Shown: positions 10,709 to 23,378 of the stretch, piece by piece
Position numbering within the stretch: the first letter of the stretch is position 1
Layout: every line of letters begins with the position of its first letter
Assembly (NCBI GenBank): GCA_004802705.1
Contig: SGPL01000097.1
Span: 1 to 64,000 of the forward strand
DNA from: Bondarzewia mesenterica
Lineage: Eukaryota > Basidiomycota > Agaricomycetes > Russulales > Bondarzewiaceae
Direction of reading: 5' to 3'
Length of the DNA stretch: 64,000 nucleotides
Program-made: the position numbers and the translations under genes
The notes under the pieces: model-generated
What the model saw: only the letters and a program-made list of their open reading frames with translations
Databases searched by the model: none
What the model was told of the DNA's origin: nothing

Positions 10709-13700
10709 CTATGTTTTTGAATGCCGACCTCTGGTGAGTTCCATCAACATTTCCTCAATTTTCTTCTGCCTAGTATCAATGTCGTCGAACCGCTTCATCC
10801 ACTGCATGTTTCCTAACCCCGATTCCTTCTCTTCCGCCTCGCCCGCCGTCTCTGGTTCTTCAAATTCGTCGCGGTTCTGGTCCGGGCTCTCCGAGATGGG
10901 CGCGCCCAACGTCTGGCTCGGGTGCTGCCCCGAACTCCCTGTCGGGAAGCGGCGTAGAGGGGTCGAGGACATCGGGTTGAACGTGCTCGGACGTTTGACC
11001 ATTGAGGAGAGACGGCGGCGGGTTGCGGGCCCATAGCTCACGGCGTCGCGCGTTCCAGCTTGAGGCTGCTCTTCTTCCGGTATATCCTCTTCCATGTCCA
11101 CAACCAATGGTTGAAAAATCTGGGCTAGAGGACTCGTGAAGTTATGCACAGCTTCGGCGCTACGGTGGACCATAGAATTTATGCGCTGTCGGGGGAGGGG
11201 CACGCCGTTTGACTGTTGCCCCTGGTCTTTTTTCGGTGAAGGCGGGGAACGGGGAAATTGAAGGGAGGATGAAGGGTGTCGCCCGCTGGCGCTTGAGCGG
11301 CGTGGCTGAGCTATAGACATAGCACGCTGCCGACCGATCGGTGGAGGTACACCACGGTCTTGTGTATCAAGTGCACTGTCTAGTTCATCTTCCAGTTCAA
11401 AAATCTACAATTGTTCAGATCGCGGGTCAGATAAGTCCGTGGAGTGTGAGCCTTACAGCATCGATTTCGGCGTCTCCGCCAGCTAAGCCATCGAATAAGT
11501 CTACGCGTAAAAGGGTGATAGTGAGTAACAAAAGTTGTTGGATAGGAAGAAAATCTCACTGAATTTCTTCAATTGACGAGGAAGGGATTCGAAGAACCTC
11601 TCCGTAATGGCTGTCAATGTTTCATTAAATCCTACAGTCCCACGTTTTTCTCGCCTGTCGCTCATAAAATGCAATGGAGAGGAGAATTGGGAAGCTGGTC
11701 ACTCTGTACNGNGATAGGGCAACCATCAATAATTGTTTTCCCTCTTTGTTTGGGACAGGCAATGAAATCACCTGATCAAGAAGACGTTGACCTGTCGACG
11801 TAGTCTTNAGTAAAATGGTCTTCTACCGAGTGACGATTATTCTTACTTTGTGGAACCAACGGGGCGATAAAAGATAGCTGGAAGGTAACATNATACAAAG
11901 CGCAAAGAGGTTGATGGGCGGCTGATAGGAGAAAAGAGAGTCCGCTTTCACTCTAGAACAGAAAATTTCAGACAATCAACGCAGAGTACTATATAACTCA
12001 TATACCATACCCTTCAATTGTAGAAACCGCACGTCGGAACATTGCCTTGAAAGACAAATATGTTTGATACCGGATCTTGATAAGAACATGGAACTTACCT
12101 CGGCAGCGGCATCTTCGTTGATCGTCGAAAAAGTATGAGAAAGGATCTGAATTATCGTTTCAGACATTGTAGTTCGAGCATCACTGATAGAAGTAGACGT
12201 ACAGATACCAGGACTGTTAATGTAAACGAGGTGAGACATCCAGCTCTGACATATCAATCACGAACCATAAAGAGCTCACCAGTAAGTAACAACGTGTTGC
12301 TCAAGCATGCGTAAGTCACCATTATAGGCGGTCCGAATACCTTGTTGAACTGAGCTGTTTTGACAAAGACCGTCATAGATTGGACCGATCGGACATTCGG
12401 AAAGACTACTAACATGCTTTCTCGAAACCGCTGGCGTCAAGTCCGAACCAGAGATCAAGCATCCACCAAGCGATTTGACTGCAATTCAGGGATCAGTGCC
12501 GGAGAGTAGAACTAAGCTGTGGATCGTCAAGCACACGCACCTTGCTGGATACCTAAATATTACACCATCAGACTAAGTCCTGCAATGATAACAGTAAAAT
12601 ATATACCCTGCCTCATTTCTGCTTAGCCTGCATGCGCAAACGTCTGCGTCAGATCTCACCACTGTATTCTAGAAAAACTCACGTCCACAGCGCATACAGA
12701 AAGCCCCCAAAACAGAACGCAGCAATGAGCATCAAGGCAGTGAATTGGACAATCATAGCACGCAGAGATAAGACCATGAGATTGTTACGAAGGGTCACGA
12801 AAGCTAATCTGCGCGTCCGGGCAAGGTAATTTGAAGCACCGATCAGAGTCGGACTGAGTTCGAAATGCAGACTCAGCTCACCGGGGGAACATTAAACATG
12901 CAATAAGAGCTAGACAGTCAATCCCTATTTCTCGGGCCCAAAGGCCTAAAGAAAGGTCAGCAAGAGAGTTCAAGTTGGAGAGGTGGACCTACTCGGATGT
13001 GCAATCCCGTAGATACGGAATATCGCATATGCAAAATATATTGTCACTGCGACATAATGAGTGAATGGTTTAACAGGCATGCATCGACTGCTGACCAAAT
13101 GCAACATCAAAACCGTTCTGGGACAGGTCAGGTCAAACATGCTGCGCTACATGATGTATTTTGGGATGTAACGAACCCAAGTACCCGTGAAGTAAACTGG
13201 TTGGACAGCGTTATTGAGGTCACATATAAGATGGTACTAAGTAGCTGACCTTTCATGCCATGCTCCTGCATAGCGGCAACCTTCTCCAAGGAGAATCCCA
13301 AGGAATAGACCATGAACATCAGCTCCCAGATGTTCAGTCGATCGACTTCATTGAGTTCGATAGCGACGATAAACAAGATAAAAAGGGTTAGGAAACTGGG
13401 TAGGAAGGATGGTCAGATTCCAGTCTAAAATACTTGTTCAAGAACCTCGTACTTGAGGTATTCCAATACTGAACGGATCGCTGGGACCTTCAAGCTGATT
13501 GGGAATCAAGATGGCGTAAAATGGCTAAAACATTGATTTCACAAACCGGTAATGGTCGAGCAGAGGGGCCTTATGGGGATTGTAAAAGTGAATGGGATTA
13601 CGCTTGTACGTCTATACACCATGGCTCGTAAACAGTACCATTGAAAGCAAGAAACAATTGACATACATCCGAAAGAATCGAGTGGCTGCTGTCGGCTTGA

Positions 13701-14570
13701 TACACGCATTTCCCACTATAAGGGAAGAAGTTAGTATTCGTTGAAGCAATGCAATGAAAAAGTATAAAGGAGAAGAGACGACCTCCAGATGGCGTCAATG
13801 ACTTTTTGGCAGGACGTGCTCTTGATGAACCCTTTGGCCCTGCTAAGAATAGCCATTTCTATGGCATTACCAACTCTGTCGTCTAAATCGTCGTTGTCGT
13901 CTTGTGCGCGCGCGACAACACTCGGGTCAGCACCAGAGTACACGGGCCAACTGGTGGTCGCAACAAGAGCCAAGTCGAGTAAGTTGTCACCATATTCTCG
14001 CATCACACGGATAGCCAGTATTTCACATAGACTGGCGCGAGTGCGAGAAAGGGCCGCTGATGTTAGGCCTTTGTCCCGGATGAAGTGTACTCGGTTGAGG
14101 AGAAGACAAAAGACAATTGACATATTTCCGGAACGTTGAAGATCGATGTATTTTTCAGCGAGAGGCCGGATGAGGGTGTAGGTCAAGTCGGGGGCAGTCA
14201 GCTGAGTAGAAAATCAGCCGAAGAAATTAAGACATAACATCAATGTGATACGAACAGCTTCGTAGGTTAGCGGTGTATCTGGAAGCCACCATAAGCAGAT
14301 GCACATAGAGGCGGCTCGACTTGAACAACGTACCGATGAAATGCTAGACGTAGCATTCACAAACGGAATCAAAGTTCATTCGGATGAGAATCTAAAGCAC
14401 GCTGTCCATACCATGACATCCTAGATAGTGTTGGAGTTGAGCATACTTGAGTAAGTGAATAGATTACTCCTTACTGTTCTGATCAAATGAATAATAGGGT
14501 ACACTGGCGTTGATTCGATAACTTCAGGTTGCAGCAAAGGCTCCTGCTCTCTCTGAACGGTCGCAATCAT
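10709..14570 (-). CDS. YVC1: YVC1-type vacuolar TRP cation channel, 26 exons, one apparent frameshift
   Basis: Calcium-release channel of the vacuole membrane (fungal TRPY family), about 803 residues. Recognised from the cytosolic block RPLAEKYIDLQRSG, the channel core (YSLGFSLEKVAAM, LMLIAAFCFGGF), pore-side WWMLDLWFGLDASGF and the following YACLSNTLLLT helix. The tail is polar with a charged helix. Exons, 5' to 3': 14570-14475, 14420-14412 (9 nt), 14343-14334 (10 nt), 14278-14256 (23 nt), 14201-13783, 13715-13667, 13602-13547, 13494-13453, 13395-13250, 13196-13177, 13117-13096, 13046-12993, 12945-12882, 12808-12683, 12627-12607, 12552-12541 (12 nt), 12478-12414, 12354-12280, 12213-12203 (11 nt), 12146-12099, 12045-12011, 11952-11847, 11791-11772, 11703-11560, 11500-11457 and 11404-10709. 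Phases all agree except in exon 11703-11560, which carries one surplus base at the run 11645-11649. Ns lie nearby, so a base-call error is likelier than loss of function. Confidence 0.9.
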
Positions 14571-14686
14571 TGTCGGTACCAAATATCATAGAGGGGATGT
14601 GATGGTGGAAGAGGGGATGGTGGAGGCTCTGGAGCTGCAACTGGCAGTAGAGCTTTTAGTGTGCGCGTTGTTGAAACTCCGCCCGC

Positions 14687-14692
14687 ACGCGT
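14687..14692. promoter_or_regulatory. MluI cell-cycle box (ACGCGT), first copy
   Basis: Exact palindromic ACGCGT, 96 nt upstream of the MBP1-like start. Candidate MBF binding site and autoregulatory element. Confidence 0.55.
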
Positions 14693-14704
14693 CGTCGCTG
14701 TATC

Positions 14705-14710
14705 ACGCGT
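14705..14710. promoter_or_regulatory. MluI cell-cycle box (ACGCGT), second copy
   Basis: Second exact ACGCGT, 18 nt from the first and 78 nt upstream of the start codon. A third copy at 14,802-14,807 lies inside the first codons of the gene. Confidence 0.55.
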
Positions 14711-14787
14711 CTTAGAGAGGCAGCTCGTGGTCACGGCCCTCCTGCGGCCCTCCACCCCTCGTCCTCTTATCACTTTTTCCACTCTGC

Positions 14788-17669
14788 ATGCAAGCTGCAC
14801 CACGCGTTGCTGGGCAGCCGCCCCCCGTGAAGATCTACAATGCCGTTTATTCTTCTGTCCAGGTATGTCTGTCACGCACCAGTCAAATCTTCGTCGCGTC
14901 ATGCGTTCATCAGGTCTATGAATGTATGGTTCGGGGCATCGCTGTTATGAGGAGACGCGCCGACTCCTATGTGAACGCGACCCAGATCCTCAAGGTGGCC
15001 GGCATTGACAAGGGCCGTCGAACAAAGATCCTAGAGAAAGAAATTTTGCCTGGCAAGCATGAAATCGTGCAGGGCGGCTATGGGAAATATCAAGGAACAT
15101 GGTATGATGCCCTTTTGGACTCAGAGGATATGCCTCCATTCTGAGACCTTGCCTTCGCATAGGATACCGCTCGAGAGAGGGCGCGACATTGCCATTCAAT
15201 ACGGTGTTGCACACCTTTTGGCGCCTCTGTTCGATTTCATGCCCAGCTCAAAACGTCCTGGGTTCACTACCTGGAAGCTTACCGAATGCTGGTGGTACGG
15301 GATCTCCTGGACCTCTGTCTGCTTCGTCTTCTTTCTCTAGCCTCGGTAATACCAGCAGTTTCTTACCCTCCTCTCTTCCATCAGCTCCTATCATGCCTGG
15401 CTCTGCCCTTCGTCTCTTGAACCAGGGACGTGCGCAGGGACTTTTCACGCCTTCTACTTCCATCAATCAGCCCCATCTCGTCGCATACTCTTCTCCTGGA
15501 GGCACCCAGCCCCAGTCCCCAGCCCTTCTGCCTGGCGTCTCACCCACTCCACCTCCCATCCATCCACTCAAACGGACACGATCTGTTACCGACGGTGACA
15601 TCTCAGAGCCGCAAGAAACGAGTCAAGCCCTCGTTGGTGGTCAGCCGATATACCGGCGCGCACCATCAGCATTAGCTGCTTCTCCGGACATTCAGATGGC
15701 AGACGTTGTTCGGCCCTCTTCCGCAGTTCCAGTCATACCAGCCAATGACGAGGGTGGTCCTTCACCTGCCAAACGGGCACGCACAGAACCACCACATTTA
15801 GGTCAGGTACTGGCCCTTCAGCGCGTGGACACCGAACGGAACGTTCCAATGCAATCACAATCGCAAACGTTACAGGCTTTACCTCCTACGCGCCCTGTAT
15901 CTCGTGCTCAGACGTCAACTCCGCAACCCCTCAATGGTAATCAACCCTCAGACGGTAATTATCAAGTGGTTCCAAATGGCCAACAACGTAATGGAGCAGT
16001 TGACACAGGCGATCATAAGAACCGCTTTGCCTCTAAACCCGTGGTCCCGAGAAATATGGACTCCTTTGCTCCCTTGAAGGACTTTAGGCGTGCTTCTATT
16101 CTTACGGACATCTATCAAAAAGATGATCCTCATACTGTTCTGGACCTTATACAAGAAATACCTCGAGATAATCCGGCCGCAGGTGTCGATGTGGTATTGG
16201 ATGACTTGGGCCACACAGCCCTACACATTGCTGCTAGTATGGGACGACAGAAGACCGTGAACGCTCTTATCGCTCATGGCGCTGACATTCATCGAGGGAA
16301 CTATAACGGGGAGACTCCGTTGATCCGTGCATGTCTCGCCTCGGAAAACTTCAACCAGCAATCTTTCGGCTCTCTAGTCGCATCTCTGCATCCATCCATT
16401 CGGACTCTTGACACGGCGCGAAAGACGGTTTTGCACCATGTGGTTGCCCTTGCGGGCGTGAAGAACCGTGCTATTGTCGCGCGGTATTATCTGGACCAGA
16501 TATTTTTGTGGATTGCGCAGCACCAGGACGGCGATTTCAGGTCTATCGTGGATTTGCAGGACGAACATGGCGATACAGCGTTGAACATTGCAGCAAGAGT
16601 TGGCAATCGCAGTTTGGTACGGACACTTTTAGATGTCGGGGCTAACAGGATCTTGCCCAACAAGTTGGGTCTGCGCCCTGGCGACTTCGGAGTCGAGAAT
16701 GAGGTTTGTATTTCCCCCGGCACACCTAATACTGGCTAACATGGTTATGCAGGAATTGGGTGGGGGCCCTCGTGTTGAGGATCTAATAGCGTCCCTACGA
16801 TCTGGACCTTCAGTACCTGTGCAGAAGAGTCAAGATGTTATCGCTGGTATGTGATATTGGGACTGAAGGGGATCTACTCTAACATTGCTACGCAGACATG
16901 ACAGCAATGATTCAATCTCTCAGCATCGAGTTTTCTGTGGAAGTGAAAAGCAAACAGGACTCTTTAGACGTGACGCAAGCCCATTTACGCGCGGCTACTC
17001 GCGAGCTGTCCGAACAGCGCAAACAGATACAAGCGTGGCAAATCCGCTGTGGCGAACTGGACCAGATACAACAACGGATCCGCAACATTGAACAGGCGCT
17101 CACGGACGAGGATCGATTTGATTGGACAGGGCGCACAGATCTTGATGGCAATGATGCGGGAGAGTCTGCAGGCCCAGCGTTTCAATGGCGCGGGCAGAAT
17201 TCCACTATGTCCGGGCTGGGGGGTTTGGTCGACGTGTCGTTCAATCTGGACGCAGAGCCGACGATTCCACTTTCGGACTCGGTGTCAAGTTTGATCAGGT
17301 TGAGACGGCTTAAGCTATGGCACATGAGGATGGAGCAATTGATGGAGCAAAGACTCAAGAGTTTGCATGGAGCGAGTGCGGAGAGGGAGTTTCAGTGTAA
17401 GAAGATTGTTGCGATGTGCACTGGGGTTCCTATTGATAAGGTGGAAGAGGTGAGCAGACCGGGCTGCGCTTTTTGACCTGTTCGGTCGAATTAATACGTT
17501 TTGTGTTGCAGATGCTAGATGATCTTGTGATCGCTGTAGAAAGTGAGACACAGGTTGTGGATATTGGTCGTGTATCTGGGTTTATGCAGAAGGTGAGGTA
17601 GCTCCCGTTGTTGGAACGCATTGATTCACTCAGTCGCGCGATGCGCAGGTTCGCGACGGCGTAATCTAA
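14788..17669 (+). CDS. MBP1: MBP1/Swi4-type APSES factor with ankyrin repeats (MBF subunit)
   Basis: Nuclear G1/S transcription factor. The APSES (KilA-N) DNA-binding domain fills about residues 15-115: [30 protein letters not shown] and [17 protein letters not shown] Ser/Pro-rich linker follows, then ankyrin repeats ([45 protein letters not shown]), then a coiled coil and a C-terminal helical region. Exons: 14788-14862, 14914-15101, 15163-16703, 16753-16846, 16896-17449, 17512-17592 and 17649-17669. The reading frame changes within exon 3. Either one C of 15,242-15,244 is surplus, giving about 850 residues, or a 79-nt intron (15,262-15,340) or 46-nt intron (15,295-15,340) exists. The first explanation is favoured because the alternative frame stays open and Ser/Pro/Gly-rich on both sides. 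Two MluI boxes upstream suggest cell-cycle autoregulation. Confidence 0.9.
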
Positions 17670-17854
17670 GCTTCTTTTCTCTCTCTTTCTCCCCACAATT
17701 GTTTCATTATAAGTCTCACATCACTCTGTACTATATGCGTCGGACTCAGGATGAGCCCATTCTCATGAATTTTGAGTATTTTCATCATATGAGCCTGTTC
17801 CAGTCCGTGATCATACAAGCAACGCAGTCAAAGAGAAAAATAAAGATATTCATA

Positions 17855-19927
17855 TCACCACGCACTGTCCGGAGAGAACAGTTGGAAGTTCCGATTATAA
17901 GTTCCTGAAGCGAGAAGTTTCGCGTCGCTCGAGAGATCTACAGACATGACTTTGCTGCCGTCTGTCTGCAGGGTAGCTAGCAACTGCCAATCGTCCGCGC
18001 TCCAGAGTTTAACCATGCCATCGTATCCCGCACTCGCCAAATATAGGCCTGGACGGTACTGCCATTCTTGCCTCAACGCAGCATCATCTACGTCCGCTTT
18101 TGTTGTGGCGGGTACTGCGGGACCGTCCTTCTCATCGTCAGCGGCGTCAATACCATTCATCACAATGTCGGAAGATGCAGATGATTGTGAGCCAAGGTGA
18201 GAGGGAATCGGCATTGCACCATTGGAGCGGAAAAATCGGACATCGGAAACGTTGTTGAGGTGCGCGGGAATAGTGTAAAGGGCTTTAAGGGAACGCATGT
18301 CCCATATTCGTATTGTATCGTCTGAGGCGCCAGTTGCAATTTGGTAGCTATTCAATATGTGTGAAGATTTGAAGATAGGCAGGAAAATATTAAGAAGCGG
18401 CGCACCCATTTGGCGAGAAACTGAGTGATAGGATCCCTTGAACATGGCCGTCGAGAACCATTGCTGTGCGTCCTGTCCGCAAATCCCAGACGCGTCCAAT
18501 AGCATCCAAACCGCTACATCGATGTACCACAGAGAAAGTCAGAACGTGAACTAGACAAAAATCGGTGAGCGTTACACACGCGGAAGCAACCAAAGCCCCA
18601 TCATCTTGGAACTCGACGGTATACACTTCCTTCGAGTGCCCCTCCTGCAGTAATAGCTCTGTTGAAGTCGCGATATCCCACAGCCGCCATGTCGTATCAA
18701 AGCTGGCGCTAGCAACATAATTGCCTGAAGGATGGAAGGCAACGCGACATATCCGATCTTGGTGGCCCTTCAGGACTGATAGTGGTGTTTCGCTGAACAG
18801 TCCATTAAGTCAACAGGTTCGGGGATGGGGAGGAAAGGCGGCAAACCTATTCAGTGACCATAGGTGAACGAACGTATCCCCGGCGCCACTTACTAGATTG
18901 ACTGAATCTACACTTTGAGATAGAGTAGCTTGAGGATGCCATGCTACACCACCTACACGATCACTGTGACCTGCNATCGGAAGCAAGTTCAGCCAGTGGT
19001 TAATCTCAGAGGAGAGGGACAAACCTCGCAATGTTCGTACTGGTGTACAANCAGGCATATTCCAAAGCTTGACTGAACCTGACCAGCTGGCCGTTGCGAG
19101 CATCTGACTGTCGGGAGAAAAACGCACAAGCGAGATAGGACGCTCATCACCGATTTGAGAGCCTAGATTTGAGAAACTCTACGCGTGCTGAGCTTAACAA
19201 CACTACGGACTCGAAGGCGAATCAGCCTCACCTTGACATTGGCGAATATGCGTTTCCGAATATCTATGATCCGCCCTAGTGGCATTTTGCTGTCTATCCG
19301 CTGCTGGGCGACTCGCTTTTGAGCTCTGCATGGTGGAATGGACGGGAAGAGAAGGGAAAAAAAAAAACTTGTAAGCACCTTGCTAAATTCGCCGATACAG
19401 CAGGGGAGTAGCGAAAGTCCAACCTAGGGAGAGAGAACTCCGCCAACCTCCGTCGTGCTTCCAGCAATTCCAGTGAGCCAGGGGAGTAAAACTCTTCTAC
19501 CTTCGTTTGAACGAGGATNTTAGGAGCGCAGAAACACTAAGATAAATCTGCAACGAACCTCTTCTTCGCTTTCCTCAGATGATTCCTCTTCAACTTGCAT
19601 TGCTTCATCTCCTCTTGCAGCGTTGATTTGAGAGAGTACATAGATCAAACGGTCACGNCGATCTGCAGCCTGAGAAGCTGAAACATCAGNNTTTCNATNC
19701 ACNACACGGAAGACATGAAGACGCACGCGTTCTCCGAATAATGTGATAGGTTCACCAATCTCTCTCAGGCGCGCTTTGACTCTATTATCATCGGTTGGAA
19801 CGGCCATACTCCTGGCCTTCTTCTTGCGCTCCAGCTCATCCAGGATGACCTTATTCTCCAAACGCGCGCGCTCTGAGCCCAGATAATTTCCATCGTCAGC
19901 AAGCGTATCAAAAGTCAACTCTGACAT
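17855..19927 (-). CDS. PRP4: U4/U6 snRNP protein Prp4 (PRP4 domain plus WD40 propeller)
   Basis: Spliceosomal protein of the U4/U6 and tri-snRNP particle, acting in the nucleus. The N-terminal exon from 19,927 carries the PRP4 signature [20 protein letters not shown], interrupted by a short N-containing intron, followed by an acidic Glu/Ser stretch. WD40 repeats follow on separate exons: [63 protein letters not shown] and [13 protein letters not shown], ending in [10 protein letters not shown] before a TGA. A Ser/Asp-rich loop interrupts a late blade, as in other fungal Prp4 proteins. Several Ns blur exon 1 and one middle exon, so exact joins are approximate. The gene is divergent from PMT4 across about 200 bp. 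Confidence 0.9.
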
Positions 19928-20131
19928 TTCGTATGANNGAAAGACGATCTAGAGAAAGAAGCGTGCGCAAGAGAGGTGGATAATGAGATGGTTGTTTNGC
20001 AAACACCTTCTCAGTCTTTCTTGGTCCAAANAAATCAGNCACGTGCCGCAGCCTTGTTATTGNCAAGTTGACTTCGACACCCANTTCCTACTTNCTCTTC
20101 AAAATCTCATCCCTCCTTTCCTCCTTGTNCC

Positions 20132-22963
20132 ATGTCCGGCTATCAAGCTGGATACATTCGAAACCGAAAACCGTCGAGNCATGCAGACGNNCCCATCGAC
20201 ACNGGTGAATATAAAGACGATGATGCGCGGGTTCCTGTACGTGATGAGCTATTGAACGCGACGTGGCGCTCATCTACCTATACCTACAGAAAGCACGAAG
20301 CCCAGTAGACGTCGCGTTTGCGACTCACNNGGCNAGCGCAATGACTGTTGGCGTGCTCACAGCCCTTGCATTTGCACTGCGCTTCTATAAAATCAACCAC
20401 CCCGACCAAGTAGTGTAAGCATTCCATTCGATCACACTCGTCCCCCGTCTTGTAACACAATCTCTCAGGTTTGACGAAGTCCACTTCGGGAAGTTCGCGT
20501 CATACTACATCTTACGAGAATATTACTTCGACGTACACCCTCCCTTTGCGAAACTCCTTTTCGGACTTGCCGGCTGGTTTGTTGGCTTTGATGGAACGTT
20601 CAGCTTCGAGAATATCGGCGATAGCTACACGCAAAATCATGTCCCGTATATTGGGATGCGAGCNTTGCCTGCAATCCTTGGCAGTCTTACTGTTCCTGTA
20701 GTTTATGCAATCATGAAGGAGAGCGGGTACTCCACGATTATTGCTGCATTCTCTGCGAGTATTGTTCTCTTCGGTATGNAATTTCCTCCTACTTCAGTCA
20801 CGTCTGACATCTGACTCAGCCCAATTAATCACTGATAGACAATGCCCACATTGCGCAATCACGATTGATTCTTTTGGATGCGACCCTCATATTCTTCATG
20901 TCTCTCACCATCTATTCTTATATCCGCTTCCGCAAACTCCGTTACCAGTAAGTCTTGNCTTGTTAAAATCATATTTTCTNCTTACAAGATGTCAGGTCCT
21001 TCAAACCTGAATGGTGGGGCTGGCTTATCGCCACTGGTATCTTCATGGCTTGTACCTGGGGTTCCAAGGTCAACGGCATCTTGACTGTCTTCGCGATCGG
21101 CGCCGCGGTTCTAGTCGACCTTTGGGATGAGTTGGATTACCATAAGAACAAGACTATGGAACCTTTTTGGAATCACTTCGCGGCACGAGCTGTCGGATTG
21201 ATCGTTGTTCCCTTCATCGTTTATCTCTCCTTCTTCTGGGTCCACTTTGCCATTCTCACTCACTCCGGCACTGGTGACACCTTCATGAGTCCTGCTTTCC
21301 AAGAGACACTTGCAGGAAATGAGCTTCTTATGAATAGTCAAGGTATTTTGTTTTGCAGCGCACCTAGAGTTGATTGTCACGCGTTTTACCATTAGAAATC
21401 CGCTATTTCGACACGGTTACCCTGCGACACAAGGAAACCAAAGTTTTCTTGCATTCGCATCCGGAACAGTATCCTCTGAGATATGATGACGGCCGTATCA
21501 GCAGTCAAGGTCTGTTCGACCCACGTCCTCATGTACTACGAATGCCAACATTTCTATAGGGCAGCAGGTTACTGGCTATGGTCACGCCGACGACAACAAC
21601 CACTGGATGATCATCCCGACGAAAGCCCTTCCTGAAACCGGTCGTGGGAGAATCGTGCGACACAACGATATTATTCAGCTTCTGCACGTCAGCACTGGGA
21701 CTGTCCTCCTCACACATGACGTTGCCTGTCCTTTGATGGCAACAAACCAAGAGTTCACTACGTGGCCTAAGGACGATCACTCGCGGTATAACGATACGCT
21801 TTTCCATATGTCGCTGATTGGCGGACACGAGGGTGAAGCATGGAAGAGCAAGAGCGGGCATTTCAGACTTATTCATGTTCCGACTAAGGTGTCGTTGTGG
21901 ACACACCGGGAGCAGTTGCCTGAGTGGGCATTCATGCAGCAGGAGGTGAATGGTGCCAAAAATCCATTGGAAAAGTCGGCAATCTGGTATATCGATGAAA
22001 TCACTGCCGCAGTTGGTGAGTTTTATCATCACAGATATGTATACGCTTGCCAAGAATAACCGCATTGTCACAGATGATGATTTGTTGAATCGGACTAGCG
22101 ATACTCAAAACAAAGAGCCCAAGAAGATGAACTTTTTCAAGAAATTCGCGGAGTTGCAGATGTTAATGTTACAGCACAATGCTGGATTGACGGCTTCGCA
22201 TCCTTATGCAAGTAATCCGATCAACTGGCCTTTCCTGTTGAGCGGCATTAGCTTCTGGACGGAGAGCGCAGAGCAGAAGCAGATCTATCTCATCGGAAAC
22301 ATCATTGGTTGGTGGACATGTGCTGTTGCGATCTCCGTCTACATTGGGATAATAGGAGCCGATCTCTTGGCACGTAGGAGAGACGAGCACCCTATACCTG
22401 AACGTACGTCTTTCAATCCGGTACTGAGCGGTACGAGAACTCAACCCGCTTTTCTTCTCTTTCTATCGTTGCACAGCTGTTCGAAACCGTCTTTGGTCGT
22501 CCGCCGGCTTCTTTTTCCTCATCTGGTTCATCCACTACTTCCCTTTTTTCCTGATGAACCGCCAACTGTTCATACATCATTATCTCCCCTCACACCTCGC
22601 CTCTGCTCTTGTCGCTGGCGCTGTTCTCAACTTCCTCTTATCAGACACAATCAATTACCCAGTGTCGGTTCCCGGACATTCAACTCCCAAAAGAACTCGG
22701 CAGTATGCAGACCTTGGCATAAAGGCACCAGTTATTGTTGCAGTTTTCTCAGCTGCGATGATCGTAATGCTGTTGTACCTCGCACCTTTAACATATGGAA
22801 CGCCAGGGTGAGTGTCGTTGGCATGCTTGTGCTACTGCGCACGTTTGAGCTCACAGTTTTGTTCGGTGCGATGAACAGGCTTGACGGCGAGACGGTGAAT
22901 TCAAAACGCCTGCTCTCGTCCTGGACACTACACTTCGCTGCGAAAACGACAGCGGAAGTCTAG
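20132..22963 (+). CDS. PMT4: Dolichyl-phosphate-mannose protein mannosyltransferase, Pmt4 type
   Basis: Multipass ER membrane enzyme that moves mannose from dolichol-phosphate mannose to Ser/Thr of secretory proteins. The start at 20,132 opens a short cytosolic tail. The first luminal loop contains VFDEVHFGKFASYYI, the acidic motif essential in PMTs. Helices follow (GSLTVPVVYAIMKESGYST, ILLDATLIFFMSLTIYSY), then a luminal MIR region with FLHSHPEQYPLRYDDGRISS and HVSTGTVLLTHDVACPLMA, then C-terminal helices (WPFLLSGISFW, GFFFLIWFIHYFPFFLMNRQ) ending in SWTLHFA plus a short tail. The DDGRISSQ and LTHDVACPLM forms favour the Pmt4 branch over Pmt1/Pmt2. At least six short introns break the coding region and four Ns lie in the first exons. 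Pmt4 prefers membrane-anchored Ser/Thr-rich substrates. Confidence 0.9.
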
Positions 22964-23378
22964 TTCGCCCCTTCTCTTGAGGATGTGGCTGATTATTGAT
23001 TGGATTGATTGTCGAATGTCGCTTTGGTGTACTTGCTTTCTTTCAAATGTAGTCGAGTTGCTCGTCGAGTAAAGTCCCGGAGGTTCATCGTCGACAATAG
23101 TGTCCTAATGTACATAGTACATCATTTCATTGATGAGTTCGTGTATATATTCTTTTTTGTATACAGCTTTGTGATTGTTCACACTGGAGGGCAATGCAGT
23201 GGTTGGATATTGTTCAGCACCCTACAGCCTTGTCCTACCCGCGACGCGGCGCCAACCCGTTGTGACGCACTTGACGTCCTCCTATACTTCTTAGGCCTTT
23301 TAGCCATTGGCAAGTGCGTACCGCACTTCGCCTCACCCTTCCAACTTTGTTGAGCAGCTCTTCTGAACATCCGTCACT
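22964..23378. other. Intergenic, PMT4 3' side to MVP1 promoter
   Basis: AT-rich 3' flank of PMT4 followed by upstream sequence of the next gene. No gene or clear motif seen. Confidence 0.5.

Larger units (their letters stand above)
14571..14787. promoter_or_regulatory. Divergent YVC1/MBP1 promoter with MluI cell-cycle boxes
   Basis: A 217-bp intergenic region is shared by two divergent start codons. It contains two perfect ACGCGT motifs (14,687 and 14,705) and a CT-rich run before the + strand start. ACGCGT is the classic site of MBF, whose DNA-binding subunit is the protein encoded immediately downstream. Confidence 0.6.
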
